This document shows positions 9,998-17,474 of a DNA stretch of 64,000 nucleotides, one piece after another. Numbering within the stretch: position 1 is the first letter of the stretch; each line of letters begins with the position of its first letter. The notes beneath the pieces are model-generated. The model was not told the origin of the DNA and did no database searches. It saw only the letters and a list, made by a program, of their open reading frames with translations. The position numbers were made by a program, and so were the translations under genes. This DNA comes from Virgisporangium aliadipatigenens (lineage in GTDB: Bacteria; Actinomycetota; Actinomycetes; Mycobacteriales; Micromonosporaceae), in contig NZ_BOPF01000003.1 in NCBI RefSeq assembly GCF_016863615.1, positions 186,001 to 250,000 of the forward strand, given 5' to 3'.

Positions 9998-12384
9998 CCG
10001 ATCGTCACCACGGCCGTCGCGGCGAGATCCGCGCAGGACCGTCCAATGTGGACAACGTGTCGGCCGGTCGTGTCGCCGTTCCACCGAGAAAGATCTTTGG
10101 CGGGAACGCGGAACCGGACGGTGGCGGACGTACCGGGCGCCAGCGAGACGCGGGAGAACCCCCGCAGCTGTCGCAACGGCTGCCCACCGGGCGCACCGCG
10201 CTGCCGGGTGTACATCTGCACCACCTCCTCACCGGGACGGGTGCCAGTGTTGCGCACCCGCACGCCGATCTCCACTTCTCCGTCCGGCGCCACGGTGTCC
10301 GCGGAGAGCGTGAGCTCACCGTAGTCGAACGTGGTGTAGGAGAGCCCGTGGCCGAACGGGTAGAGCGGCGCGTCGCGAAGGTACCGGTATGTGGCGTCGT
10401 TGGCCACGATGTCGTAGTCGAACAGGTCGGGCAACTGCGCCGCGGAGCGGTACCACGTCTGCGTGAGCCGGCCGCCCGGATCGGCCGCGCCGAAGAGCAC
10501 GTCGGCGAGGGCGTTGCCGTACTCCTGGCCGCCGTGCGCGGACCAGAGCAGGGCGGGCAGGTGCGCGTCGGCCCACCCGACGGCGTACGGGTAGCTGCTG
10601 CTGAGCACCAGTACCGTGCGCGGGTTGGCGGCGTGCACCGCGCGCAGCAGTTCCTCCTGGCCGTCGGGCAGGTCCAGGTCGGTGCGGTCCTCGGTCTCCC
10701 GACCGTTCACCATGGGATGGTTGCCGAGAACGACCACCGCGACGTCGGCGTCGCGGGCGAGCGCGGCGCAGCGGGCGAGCCCGTCGTCGACGAGATCGAC
10801 CCGGAAGCGCGCCGCGTCCCGCGACGAACGGTCGGCGCGCAGCACCCCGTCGGCCCCGACGCCCAGGTACCGGCCGGTGGCGAGGTGCCGGATCAGCACG
10901 GTGCCCGCGGACCCGGCCGGCTCCGACCGGAACGTCTCCCGCACCACCCAGCCGCCCGGACCGCCGCGGTCGTTGACGATGACGCCGTCGTCGTCGGCCC
11001 CGAGATGCAGCCCGTTGGCGACGGCCCGCAGCGCGAGGACGCCGTTCCCCCAGTAGAACGCGTCGAAGTGGCTCTCCCTCGCCGATACGGACAACGGCCC
11101 CGCTTCGGCACCGGCGTGGACATACTGCCCGGCCGCCACGCACCACAGCGCGATCCGGTCGGCGCCGTCGTCCCGGGTGACCGCTTCGGCCCCGAGCACA
11201 CCGGCGATCCCGTCGAACGCCGTCACCCGGTACGGCATCGTCCCGCTGTACCAGTCCTCGTACACGGTGTCGGCCAGCGGCCCGAGGACGGCGACCCGCC
11301 CTTCCGTTCCGAGCGGAAGAACCCCGTCGTTCTTCAGCAGCACGACGGACTGCCGCGCCGCCTCCCGCGCGAGCGCCCGATGGCCGGGGCAGTTGATGAC
11401 CTCGGTGGTGATCCCCGCGTAGGGATCGGGCCCGAACTCGCCCAGCCGCAGCCGCACGGTGAGCGCCCGCCGCACGGCGGTGTCCACGTCCGCCTCGGTG
11501 ATCAGCCCTCTGGCGATCGCTTCGCGGATTCTCGACGCGGTCGGCCCGTGGTCGGCGTCGTCCTCGGTGAAGCTGTCGATCCCGGCGCGCAGCGCGGCGG
11601 CGAAGCCGGCCGGGTGGTCCTCGGCGGCCCGCTGGGCGCCGGCGATGTTCGAGACGGCCGTCGCGTCGCCGACGACGAACAGCCCGTCCGGCGCGTACCC
11701 GCGCAGCGTGTCGGCGATCAGCGGGCTGAGGTGCGCGGGCACGCCGTTGACGAGGTTGTACGACGCCATGACGGCCACCGCCGCACCGGCCCGCAGCGGC
11801 GCCGCGAACGGCGGCAGGTCGTACTCCGCCAGCACCCTGGGGGAGAGCGTGCTGGAGGTGGTGCAGCGGTCGGTCTCGTTGTTGTAGCCGATGAAATGTT
11901 TCAGCGTCGGGGCGGTCTTGAGGACGGCCGGGTCGTCGCCGCGCAGCCCGCGCGCGTAGGCGGTGGCGAGTTCGCCGGTGAGCCACGGGTCCTCGGACCA
12001 GCCCTCCTCGTTGCGTCCCCAGCGCGGGTCGCGCAACGGGTTGACCACCGGCGCCCACACGTTGAGCCCGACGTGCGCGGGGTCCTTGTGGTGCATGGCC
12101 CGCACCTCGTCGCCGACGGCGGCGCCGACGGCTCTGATCAGCTCCGGGTTCCACGTGCTGGCGAGGCCGACCGCCTGGGGGAAGACGGTCGCGGGGCCGA
12201 GCCAGGCGAGGCCGTGCAGCGCCTCGGTGCCGGTCTTGAAGATTTCCAGGCCGAGGCGGGGGACGGGCTGCTGGTACTGGTGCAGCAGGCCGATCTTCTC
12301 GTCCAGGGTGAGGCGGCCGAGCAGGTCGTCCACGCGCGCGTGCGACGGCCGGTCGGGGTCTCGGAAGGCGGGGGTGGCGTCCAT
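9994..12384 (-). CDS. GH3 beta-glucosidase with inserted beta-trefoil-like domain
   Basis: 796 residues with no signal peptide, so probably acting on imported oligosaccharides. The N-terminal TIM barrel has KHFIGYNNE (162-170) and the nucleophile Asp240 in LFVVGDATAVSN, with Ala where most GH3 enzymes have Trp after it. The second alpha/beta domain begins around 335 (ARQSVVLLKNDG). Residues about 412-532 are an insertion resembling a fascin-like beta-trefoil (ALRAVANGLHLGADD, LATGRYLGVGADG). The domain resumes at VAVVVLGNHPMVNGRETEDR, and a fibronectin-III-like domain ends the protein. ATG 12384 has GAAGGG upstream, and this ribosome site overlaps the LacI-type operator. Likely cleaves beta-glucosidic ends of xyloglucan or cello-oligosaccharides. 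Confidence 0.92.
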   Translation of the reverse strand: MDATPAFRDPDRPSHARVDDLLGRLTLDEKIGLLHQYQQPVPRLGLEIFKTGTEALHGLAWLGPATVFPQAVGLASTWNPELIRAVGAAVGDEVRAMHHKDPAHVGLNVWAPVVNPLRDPRWGRNEEGWSEDPWLTGELATAYARGLRGDDPAVLKTAPTLKHFIGYNNETDRCTTSSTLSPRVLAEYDLPPFAAPLRAGAAVAVMASYNLVNGVPAHLSPLIADTLRGYAPDGLFVVGDATAVSNIAGAQRAAEDHPAGFAAALRAGIDSFTEDDADHGPTASRIREAIARGLITEADVDTAVRRALTVRLRLGEFGPDPYAGITTEVINCPGHRALAREAARQSVVLLKNDGVLPLGTEGRVAVLGPLADTVYEDWYSGTMPYRVTAFDGIAGVLGAEAVTRDDGADRIALWCVAAGQYVHAGAEAGPLSVSARESHFDAFYWGNGVLALRAVANGLHLGADDDGVIVNDRGGPGGWVVRETFRSEPAGSAGTVLIRHLATGRYLGVGADGVLRADRSSRDAARFRVDLVDDGLARCAALARDADVAVVVLGNHPMVNGRETEDRTDLDLPDGQEELLRAVHAANPRTVLVLSSSYPYAVGWADAHLPALLWSAHGGQEYGNALADVLFGAADPGGRLTQTWYRSAAQLPDLFDYDIVANDATYRYLRDAPLYPFGHGLSYTTFDYGELTLSADTVAPDGEVEIGVRVRNTGTRPGEEVVQMYTRQRGAPGGQPLRQLRGFSRVSLAPGTSATVRFRVPAKDLSRWNGDTTGRHVVHIGRSCADLAATAVVTIG

Positions 12385-12394
12385 CGTCGGCCCT

Positions 12395-12408
12395 TCGAAG
12401 CGCTTCGA
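12395..12408. promoter_or_regulatory. LacI-type operator over the beta-glucosidase leader
   Basis: The 14-base perfect palindrome TCGAAGCGCTTCGA has the central CG and GAA/TTC arms typical of LacI-family operators. It sits 10 bases from the ATG at 12384 and overlaps the ribosome-binding sequence, so a bound repressor would block the transcript leader. The cognate regulator is probably the LacI protein encoded downstream in the same operon (inference). Confidence 0.7.
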
Positions 12409-12472
12409 CGTCCGGGGGGATGGTTGAGGCTCGCACCGTCCCCCGCTCCCGGTCAAGAGCGGCGTCGATATC

Positions 12473-13690
12473 TCAGCGAGCCGCGACGGGGAGGTAACCG
12501 CTTTCCAGCGTGGCGAGGGTGCCGACGGCCGCGCCGGTCGCGGTGGCGCGCGGGCCGAGCGCGGAGGCCACCACGCGGCAGCCGCCGGCGTCCGGGGCGA
12601 GCGTGCGGGCGGCGAGTTCGGCCTCGGCCGCCGGAGCGGTCCACGGTGCGAGGGCCGCCAGGGCGCCGCCGAGCAGGACCAGTTCCGGGTTGACGATGTT
12701 CGTCAGGAAGGACAGGCCGTGGCCCAGGTGGCGGCCGGCCTCGGCGAGGGCGCGCAGCGTCGGTGCGTCGCCGCGCCGGGCCTGCGCCACGACGAGTTCG
12801 ACCTCGGGGGAGAGGTCGCCGTCCGGGTCGACGTCCGGCAGGGCGCGGGCCACGATCGCCGGGACGCCGGCCAGCGCCTGCAGGCAGCCGCGCCGGCCGC
12901 ACCGGCACTGCGGGCCGGCCGGGTCGAGCTGGAGGTGGGCCAGCTCCCCGGCGAAGCCGCGCGCCCCGCGCAGGAGCCGCCCGTCCGCGACCACTCCGGC
13001 CGCGATCGCGCCGTCGGCCGTGACGTGGACGAAGTTCGCCACGCCGGCGTGCGGACCGTGTCGCTGTTCCGCCAGCGCCGCCAGGTTCGCCGCGTTGTCG
13101 ATTCCGATGTCGAACGTGGGTGAGCGCAGCGCCTTGCGCAGTTCGCCGCGCAGGTCGAGGTCCCGCCAGCCGAGCTCGGTCGACAGGCGCACGACCCCCT
13201 GCGGATCCACGAGCCCCGGGACGCCCACCGTGAGGCCCAGCACCTGGCGGCCCTGTTCGACCACGCGGGCCACCGCCTTGGCCGCGATGGTGGCCAGCGC
13301 GCGCAGCTGGGTCTTCTCCTGCCCGGAGCCCCGGGGGAACGCGCGTCGCCAGGAGACCAGCTCCACGCCGGCGAGGTCCAGGGCGACGGCCGCGACCGAA
13401 TCGGTGCCGATCTCGATGCCGATCGCCGCGTAACCGCCGCCGTCGAGCACGAGCATGGTGGCCGGCCGCCCGATGCGGTGCTCGGTGCGGCCGGTCTCGC
13501 GCACGAGCCGCCGGTCGATGAGGTCGGCCACGAGGCTGGAGACCGTCGCCTTGTTGAGGCCGGTGGCCGTCGCGACGTCGGCCCGGGAGCAGGGTGCCCG
13601 GTCGCGGATGCACCGCAGCACCACGGCCAGGTTGGTGGCCCGAACGTCGGCGAAGTCCGCCGCCTTCGGGCCGCTCTGCGTCGTCGTCAC
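12473..13690 (-). CDS. ROK-family transcriptional regulator (XylR-like)
   Basis: 405 residues: an N-terminal winged helix-turn-helix (RATNLAVVLRCIRDRAPCSRADVATATGLNKATVSSLVADLI) followed by a ROK sugar-kinase-like domain (IGIEIGTDSVAAVALDLAG, GRLLRGARGFAGELAH) and the zinc motif CRCGRRGC. This is the architecture of XylR/NagC repressors, which bind a sugar to leave DNA. The start is GTG 13690 with GAGGAGG 12 bases upstream. It is divergent from the sugar transporter operon, and the 25-base operator between them closely follows the Bacillus xyl operator pattern. A second copy precedes the alpha-xylosidase, so this protein probably controls both. Confidence 0.92.
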   Translation of the reverse strand: MTTTQSGPKAADFADVRATNLAVVLRCIRDRAPCSRADVATATGLNKATVSSLVADLIDRRLVRETGRTEHRIGRPATMLVLDGGGYAAIGIEIGTDSVAAVALDLAGVELVSWRRAFPRGSGQEKTQLRALATIAAKAVARVVEQGRQVLGLTVGVPGLVDPQGVVRLSTELGWRDLDLRGELRKALRSPTFDIGIDNAANLAALAEQRHGPHAGVANFVHVTADGAIAAGVVADGRLLRGARGFAGELAHLQLDPAGPQCRCGRRGCLQALAGVPAIVARALPDVDPDGDLSPEVELVVAQARRGDAPTLRALAEAGRHLGHGLSFLTNIVNPELVLLGGALAALAPWTAPAAEAELAARTLAPDAGGCRVVASALGPRATATGAAVGTLATLESGYLPVAAR

Positions 13691-13761
13691 GGGTGCCGCA
13701 CTCCTCCTCGACCCGGCCCCGCTGCTGGTCGAGCATTGCGGGGCCGGTGACCGTCGTCTAA

Positions 13762-13786
13762 TTTGTTTATCGTCAAGCCGAACTAA
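13762..13786. promoter_or_regulatory. xyl-type ROK operator upstream of the ABC transporter
   Basis: A 25-base element with half-sites TTTGTT (13762-13767) and AACTAA (13781-13786) separated by 13 bases. The same spacing and the right half AACTAACTGT recur at 23365-23389. The half-site and length match the xyl operator form TTAGTT-N13-AACTAA. It lies between the divergent ROK regulator and the solute-binding protein gene. Confidence 0.7.
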
Positions 13787-13838
13787 CTGTACAGGTCAAA
13801 CCCCCACCCACACACCGACTCCACGAAGGGAGCGCGCC

Positions 13839-15515
13839 GTGGAGCCACCCCTCGCGGAAGCGTCCGCCGACCGACGGCGTTTTCTGGGCATGCTCGGCCT
13901 GGGCGCGGCCGCCGTCCTGGGCGGTCCGGCGCTCGCCGCGTGCAGCAGGAGACCGGGCGGCACGGGCAGCGCCACCGGTGCCGACGCGATCAAGGCGGTC
14001 CTGCCCGCGCAGAAGCCCATGAACCCCCTCGCCAAGCCCGATATCGACGGTGTCGGCATCATCCCAGACGGGTACCTGCGCTACCCGAGCACCCTGGTCG
14101 ACCAGATCACCGAGAAGCCCGGCCGGGGCGGCACCTACAAGGCGATCGCACCCTGGTGGGGCCCGACCCCGCCGGCCCTGGGCGACAACGAGTACGTCAA
14201 GGCGGTCAACGCCGACCTCGGTGCCACCGTCGACACCAGCCAGCAGGACGGCAGCACCTACTCGGACAAGCTGAGCGCGCTGATGGGCGGCCGCGACGTG
14301 CCGGACATCCTCGTCGCGCCCAACTGGGAGGTCGGCAAGATCTCCCGCTTCGCCGACGGGGTGAAGGCGCTCTTCGAGGACCTCACGGATCACCTCAAGG
14401 GCGACGCCGCCGCCAGGTACCCGAACCTGGCGTCGTTCCCCACCTCAGCGTGGGAGTACTCGGTGTGGGGCGGGCGCCTGGCGGCCGTGCCGTTCCCGGT
14501 CGACGGCCCCTTCGCGTGGCTGCTGTACTACCGCAAGGATCTCGTCGACGCGGCCGGCAGGAAGGCGCCGACGAACATCGACGAGTTCTACCGGTTCGGC
14601 AAGGAGATGACGAACGCGAGCGCGGGCGTGTGGGCGTTCGGCTCGGTCTTCTCCATCGTGCAGTCGATGTACCGCTGCGCCGGCAGCAGCGAATCCGGCT
14701 GGCGCAAGAAGTCCGGCGGCGGGCTGGAGTTCAAGTACGAGACGCCGGAGTACCGGGCGGCGGTGGAGTTCACCGCGAAGCTGTTCAAGGACGGCCTGGT
14801 GCACCCCGACGTGGTCGCCAGCAAGGGCGCCGACGAGAAGCAGCTCTTCAAGGGCGGCAAAATCATCGTGTACCAGGACGGCGGCGGCGCGTGGCGCGGC
14901 ATGCAGAGCGAACAGCTCAAGGTGCTGCCGACGTTCAACATGCAGCCCATGCCGCTGTTCGGCGTCGGCGGTGACCCCGTGCTGCACGGCACGGAGCGGC
15001 CAATCTTCTGGACGTTCATCAAGAAGGGCACCCCCAAGGACAAGGTCGAGGAGATCCTGCGCATCCTGAACTGGTGCGCCGCCCCGCTCGGCACCAAGGA
15101 GTGGGAGCTTCGCGAGTACGGCGTGGAGGGCAAGCACTTCACCCGTGGCCCCGACGGCAGCCCCGCGCCGACCGAGCTGGGCCGCAAGGAGATCGGCTCG
15201 CAGTTCCGCTTCCTCACCGGCCCGATCCCGTCGGTGGTGCAGACCGCCGACGTCCCGAACTACGTCCAGGACCTGCTCGGCTACTCCAACTCGCACATCA
15301 AGTTCCTGGAGAAGGACATCTTCGCCGGCCTCAAGCTCGAACTCCCGGCGAACTACGCCAAGCTGAACACGCCCACCGAGGACAAGATCCTCGACATCCT
15401 GCGCGGCCGCCGGCCGATCAGCGACCTCGACGTGGTCGTCAAGGAGTGGCGCGCCGGCGGTGGCGACGAGGGGCGCGCGTTCCTCGAGAAGGCCCTGAGC
15501 GACAACGGCCGATGA
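13839..15515 (+). CDS. Lipoprotein sugar-binding protein of a CUT1 ABC transporter
   Basis: 558-residue extracellular solute-binding protein (LplA/lipo-type, larger than typical sugar-binding proteins). GTG 13839 has GAAGGGA seven bases upstream. The N-terminus has a Tat motif DRRRFLGMLGLG and a lipobox ALAAC (Cys35). The aromatic-rich interior (WWGPTPPALGDNEY, TSAWEYSVWGG, GGGAWRG) fits a binding cleft for oligosaccharides. It is the first gene of a three-gene operon with both permeases, joined by ATGA overlaps. No ATPase subunit is encoded here, so a shared MsiK-like ATPase elsewhere is expected. The neighbouring glycosidases suggest xyloglucan-derived oligosaccharides as ligand (inference). 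Confidence 0.92.
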   Translation: MEPPLAEASADRRRFLGMLGLGAAAVLGGPALAACSRRPGGTGSATGADAIKAVLPAQKPMNPLAKPDIDGVGIIPDGYLRYPSTLVDQITEKPGRGGTYKAIAPWWGPTPPALGDNEYVKAVNADLGATVDTSQQDGSTYSDKLSALMGGRDVPDILVAPNWEVGKISRFADGVKALFEDLTDHLKGDAAARYPNLASFPTSAWEYSVWGGRLAAVPFPVDGPFAWLLYYRKDLVDAAGRKAPTNIDEFYRFGKEMTNASAGVWAFGSVFSIVQSMYRCAGSSESGWRKKSGGGLEFKYETPEYRAAVEFTAKLFKDGLVHPDVVASKGADEKQLFKGGKIIVYQDGGGAWRGMQSEQLKVLPTFNMQPMPLFGVGGDPVLHGTERPIFWTFIKKGTPKDKVEEILRILNWCAAPLGTKEWELREYGVEGKHFTRGPDGSPAPTELGRKEIGSQFRFLTGPIPSVVQTADVPNYVQDLLGYSNSHIKFLEKDIFAGLKLELPANYAKLNTPTEDKILDILRGRRPISDLDVVVKEWRAGGGDEGRAFLEKALSDNGR

Positions 15516-16528
15516 CCCGCTCCTCGCTCACCGACCCGCCCGGGGGCACACTGCCCCGGGCGGATCGCCCCGCACCATCCACTGTGGACAGCACTGTTCG
15601 GATGGGTTTTACGCAGCGGCTGCGCCGGGACTGGCCGTTCCTCGTGATGACCGCGCCGGCCGCGGTGTTGGTCGTCGTGTTCCACTACGTGCCGACGCTC
15701 GGCAACGTCATCGCGTTCCAGGACTACAACCCGTTCCTCGGTGACAGCGCCGTCGGCTCGTTCCTCGCCAGCCCGTGGATCGGGTTCGGCAACTTCATGG
15801 TGCTGTTCGAGGACCCGGCGTTCTGGGACGCGGTCGTCAACACGCTCAGCATCACGCTCTTCCAGCTGGTGTTCTTCTTCCCGCTGCCCGTCTTCCTGGC
15901 GATCCTGCTCAACAGCGTGGTCTCCGGCAAGGTGCGCGGGTTCGTGCAGAGCGTCGTGTACCTGCCGCACTTCTTCAGCTGGGTCCTCGTCATCACGTTC
16001 TTCGTGCAGATGCTCGGTGGCGCCGGCCTGCTCGCCCAGGTGCTGCGACAGCACGGCTTCGAACCGGTCGCCATCATGAGCAACCCCGACGCGTTCATCG
16101 TCGTCGTGACGGCCGAAGGGGTCTGGAAGGACCTCGGCTGGGGCGCCATCGTCTTCCTCGCCGCGCTCGCCGCCATCGACCAGCAGCTGTACGAGTCGGC
16201 CGCCGTCGACGGCGCGGGCCGCTGGCGCCGGCTGTGGCACGTCACCCTGCCCGGGCTGCGGCCGGTCATCGTGCTGCTGCTGATCCTGCGCCTCGGCGAC
16301 GCGCTCAGCGTCGGCTTCGAGCAGTACATCCTGCAGCGCGACGCGGTCGGCCGGCAGGCCGCCGAGGTGCTCGACACCTACGTGTACTACCAGGCGATCG
16401 TGCCGCAACAATGGGGCGTCGGCGCCGCCGCGGGCCTCTTCAAGGGCGTCGTCGGCCTGATCCTCATCCTGGTGGCCAACCGCCTCGCGCACCGGCTCGG
16501 CGAGCAGGGGGTGTATTCCGGCAAATGA
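15512..16528 (+). CDS. CUT1 ABC transporter permease (LplB-like)
   Basis: 338-residue inner-membrane permease with six predicted helices. The EAA loop that docks the ATPase is visible as YESAAVDGAGRWRRLWHVTLPGL. It starts with ATG inside the TGA stop of the binding-protein gene (ATGA) and ends in the same way into the next permease. It is longest in the N-terminal cytoplasmic tail, where the dispersed palindrome TCCACTGTGGA (15578-15588) encodes PSTVDST. That tail is not part of the family core. Together with the next gene it forms the membrane channel of the transporter. Confidence 0.92.
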   Translation: MTRSSLTDPPGGTLPRADRPAPSTVDSTVRMGFTQRLRRDWPFLVMTAPAAVLVVVFHYVPTLGNVIAFQDYNPFLGDSAVGSFLASPWIGFGNFMVLFEDPAFWDAVVNTLSITLFQLVFFFPLPVFLAILLNSVVSGKVRGFVQSVVYLPHFFSWVLVITFFVQMLGGAGLLAQVLRQHGFEPVAIMSNPDAFIVVVTAEGVWKDLGWGAIVFLAALAAIDQQLYESAAVDGAGRWRRLWHVTLPGLRPVIVLLLILRLGDALSVGFEQYILQRDAVGRQAAEVLDTYVYYQAIVPQQWGVGAAAGLFKGVVGLILILVANRLAHRLGEQGVYSGK

Positions 16529-17427
16529 GCACACATAATGCCTGGGAGGAACGGCCGACGCTGGTCGGGCGCCTCGGCAAGGGCGGCACACTGGTCCTGC
16601 TCGTGCTCGTCGTGCTGTTCCCGATGTGGTCGGTCGTCGTCACCAGCCTCGCCTCACGCAAGACGATCGACGCGGCCGGCGGCATGGTGGTCATTCCCCG
16701 GGAGTTCGACCCGTCGGCGTATCTGAGCATCTTCTCCGGCGGAACGGTCACCCAGGCCCTCTGGGTCAGCACCGTTGTGACGATCGGCGGCACGGCGGTG
16801 AGCCTGGTGCTGACGACGTTCGCGGCCTACGGCCTGTCCCGCCCCGGAACGCTCTGGCACCGGCCGCTGCTGTTCGTGTTCCTCTTGACGTTCCTGATCG
16901 CGCCGGGGCTGGTGCCCACTTACCTTGTGGTGACGGGGCTCGGCCTGAAGGACAGCCTGTGGTCGCTGATCCTGCCGAGCGCGGTATCGGCGTTCAATCT
17001 GGTCGTGATGCGGGCGTTCTTCATGGGCGTTCCCACGGAACTGGTCGACGCGGCGCGGATCGACGGCGCGAGCGAATGGGGAATCCTCTTCAGAATCGTC
17101 CTACCGTTGTCCAAGGCCGTGGTGGCGGTCGTCGGCCTCTTCTACGCGGTCGGCTACTGGAACGCCTACTTCAACTCGGTGCTGTACCTCGACTCCAGCG
17201 ACAAGTGGCCCATCCAGCGGATCCTGCAGGGGTACATCCTCGGCGGACAGTCCCCGGCCGTCACCGGGAACGTCCCCATCAACCTGCCCGGCGTCACCGC
17301 ATATCCGCCCAGCCTCGCCGTGAAGATGGCGGTCGTGGTGGTCACGGTGGTGCCGGCCCTGGTCATCTATCCGTTTGTACAGCGGCACTTCACGAAGGGC
17401 GTCATGCTCGGTGCCGTTAAGGGGTGA
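16525..17427 (+). CDS. CUT1 ABC transporter permease (LplC/YtcP-like)
   Basis: 301-residue second permease with six helices and the EAA loop ELVDAARIDGASEWGILFRIVLPLSK. It has the wide second periplasmic loop typical of the LplC/YtcP branch (SDKWPIQRILQGYILGG) and the C-terminal QRHFTKGVMLGAVKG signature. It overlaps the first permease by ATGA and is the last gene of the operon; a strong hairpin follows 11 bases after the stop. Confidence 0.92.
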   Translation: MSTHNAWEERPTLVGRLGKGGTLVLLVLVVLFPMWSVVVTSLASRKTIDAAGGMVVIPREFDPSAYLSIFSGGTVTQALWVSTVVTIGGTAVSLVLTTFAAYGLSRPGTLWHRPLLFVFLLTFLIAPGLVPTYLVVTGLGLKDSLWSLILPSAVSAFNLVVMRAFFMGVPTELVDAARIDGASEWGILFRIVLPLSKAVVAVVGLFYAVGYWNAYFNSVLYLDSSDKWPIQRILQGYILGGQSPAVTGNVPINLPGVTAYPPSLAVKMAVVVVTVVPALVIYPFVQRHFTKGVMLGAVKG

Positions 17428-17438
17428 GTGGGTAAGAA

Positions 17439-17469
17439 GGGGTCCGGGCGATGGGTGCGCCCGGACCCC
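17439..17469. terminator. Bidirectional terminator hairpin
   Basis: A perfect 12-bp stem (GGGGTCCGGGCG at 17439-17450 with CGCCCGGACCCC at 17458-17469) closes a 7-base loop between the convergent ABC-transporter operon and NB-ARC/TPR gene. There is no U-tract, as is common in high-GC actinobacteria. It ends 6 bases from the TPR gene stop and can serve both strands. Confidence 0.85.
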
Positions 17470-17474
17470 ACCCG

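Noticed and set aside
10048-12693. Long open frame (881 codons) on the plus strand opposite the GH3 gene
   Set aside because: It lies antisense to a gene with clear catalytic motifs, is dominated by Arg, Gly, Pro, Val and His, and shows no domain; this is the usual by-product of very high G+C third positions.
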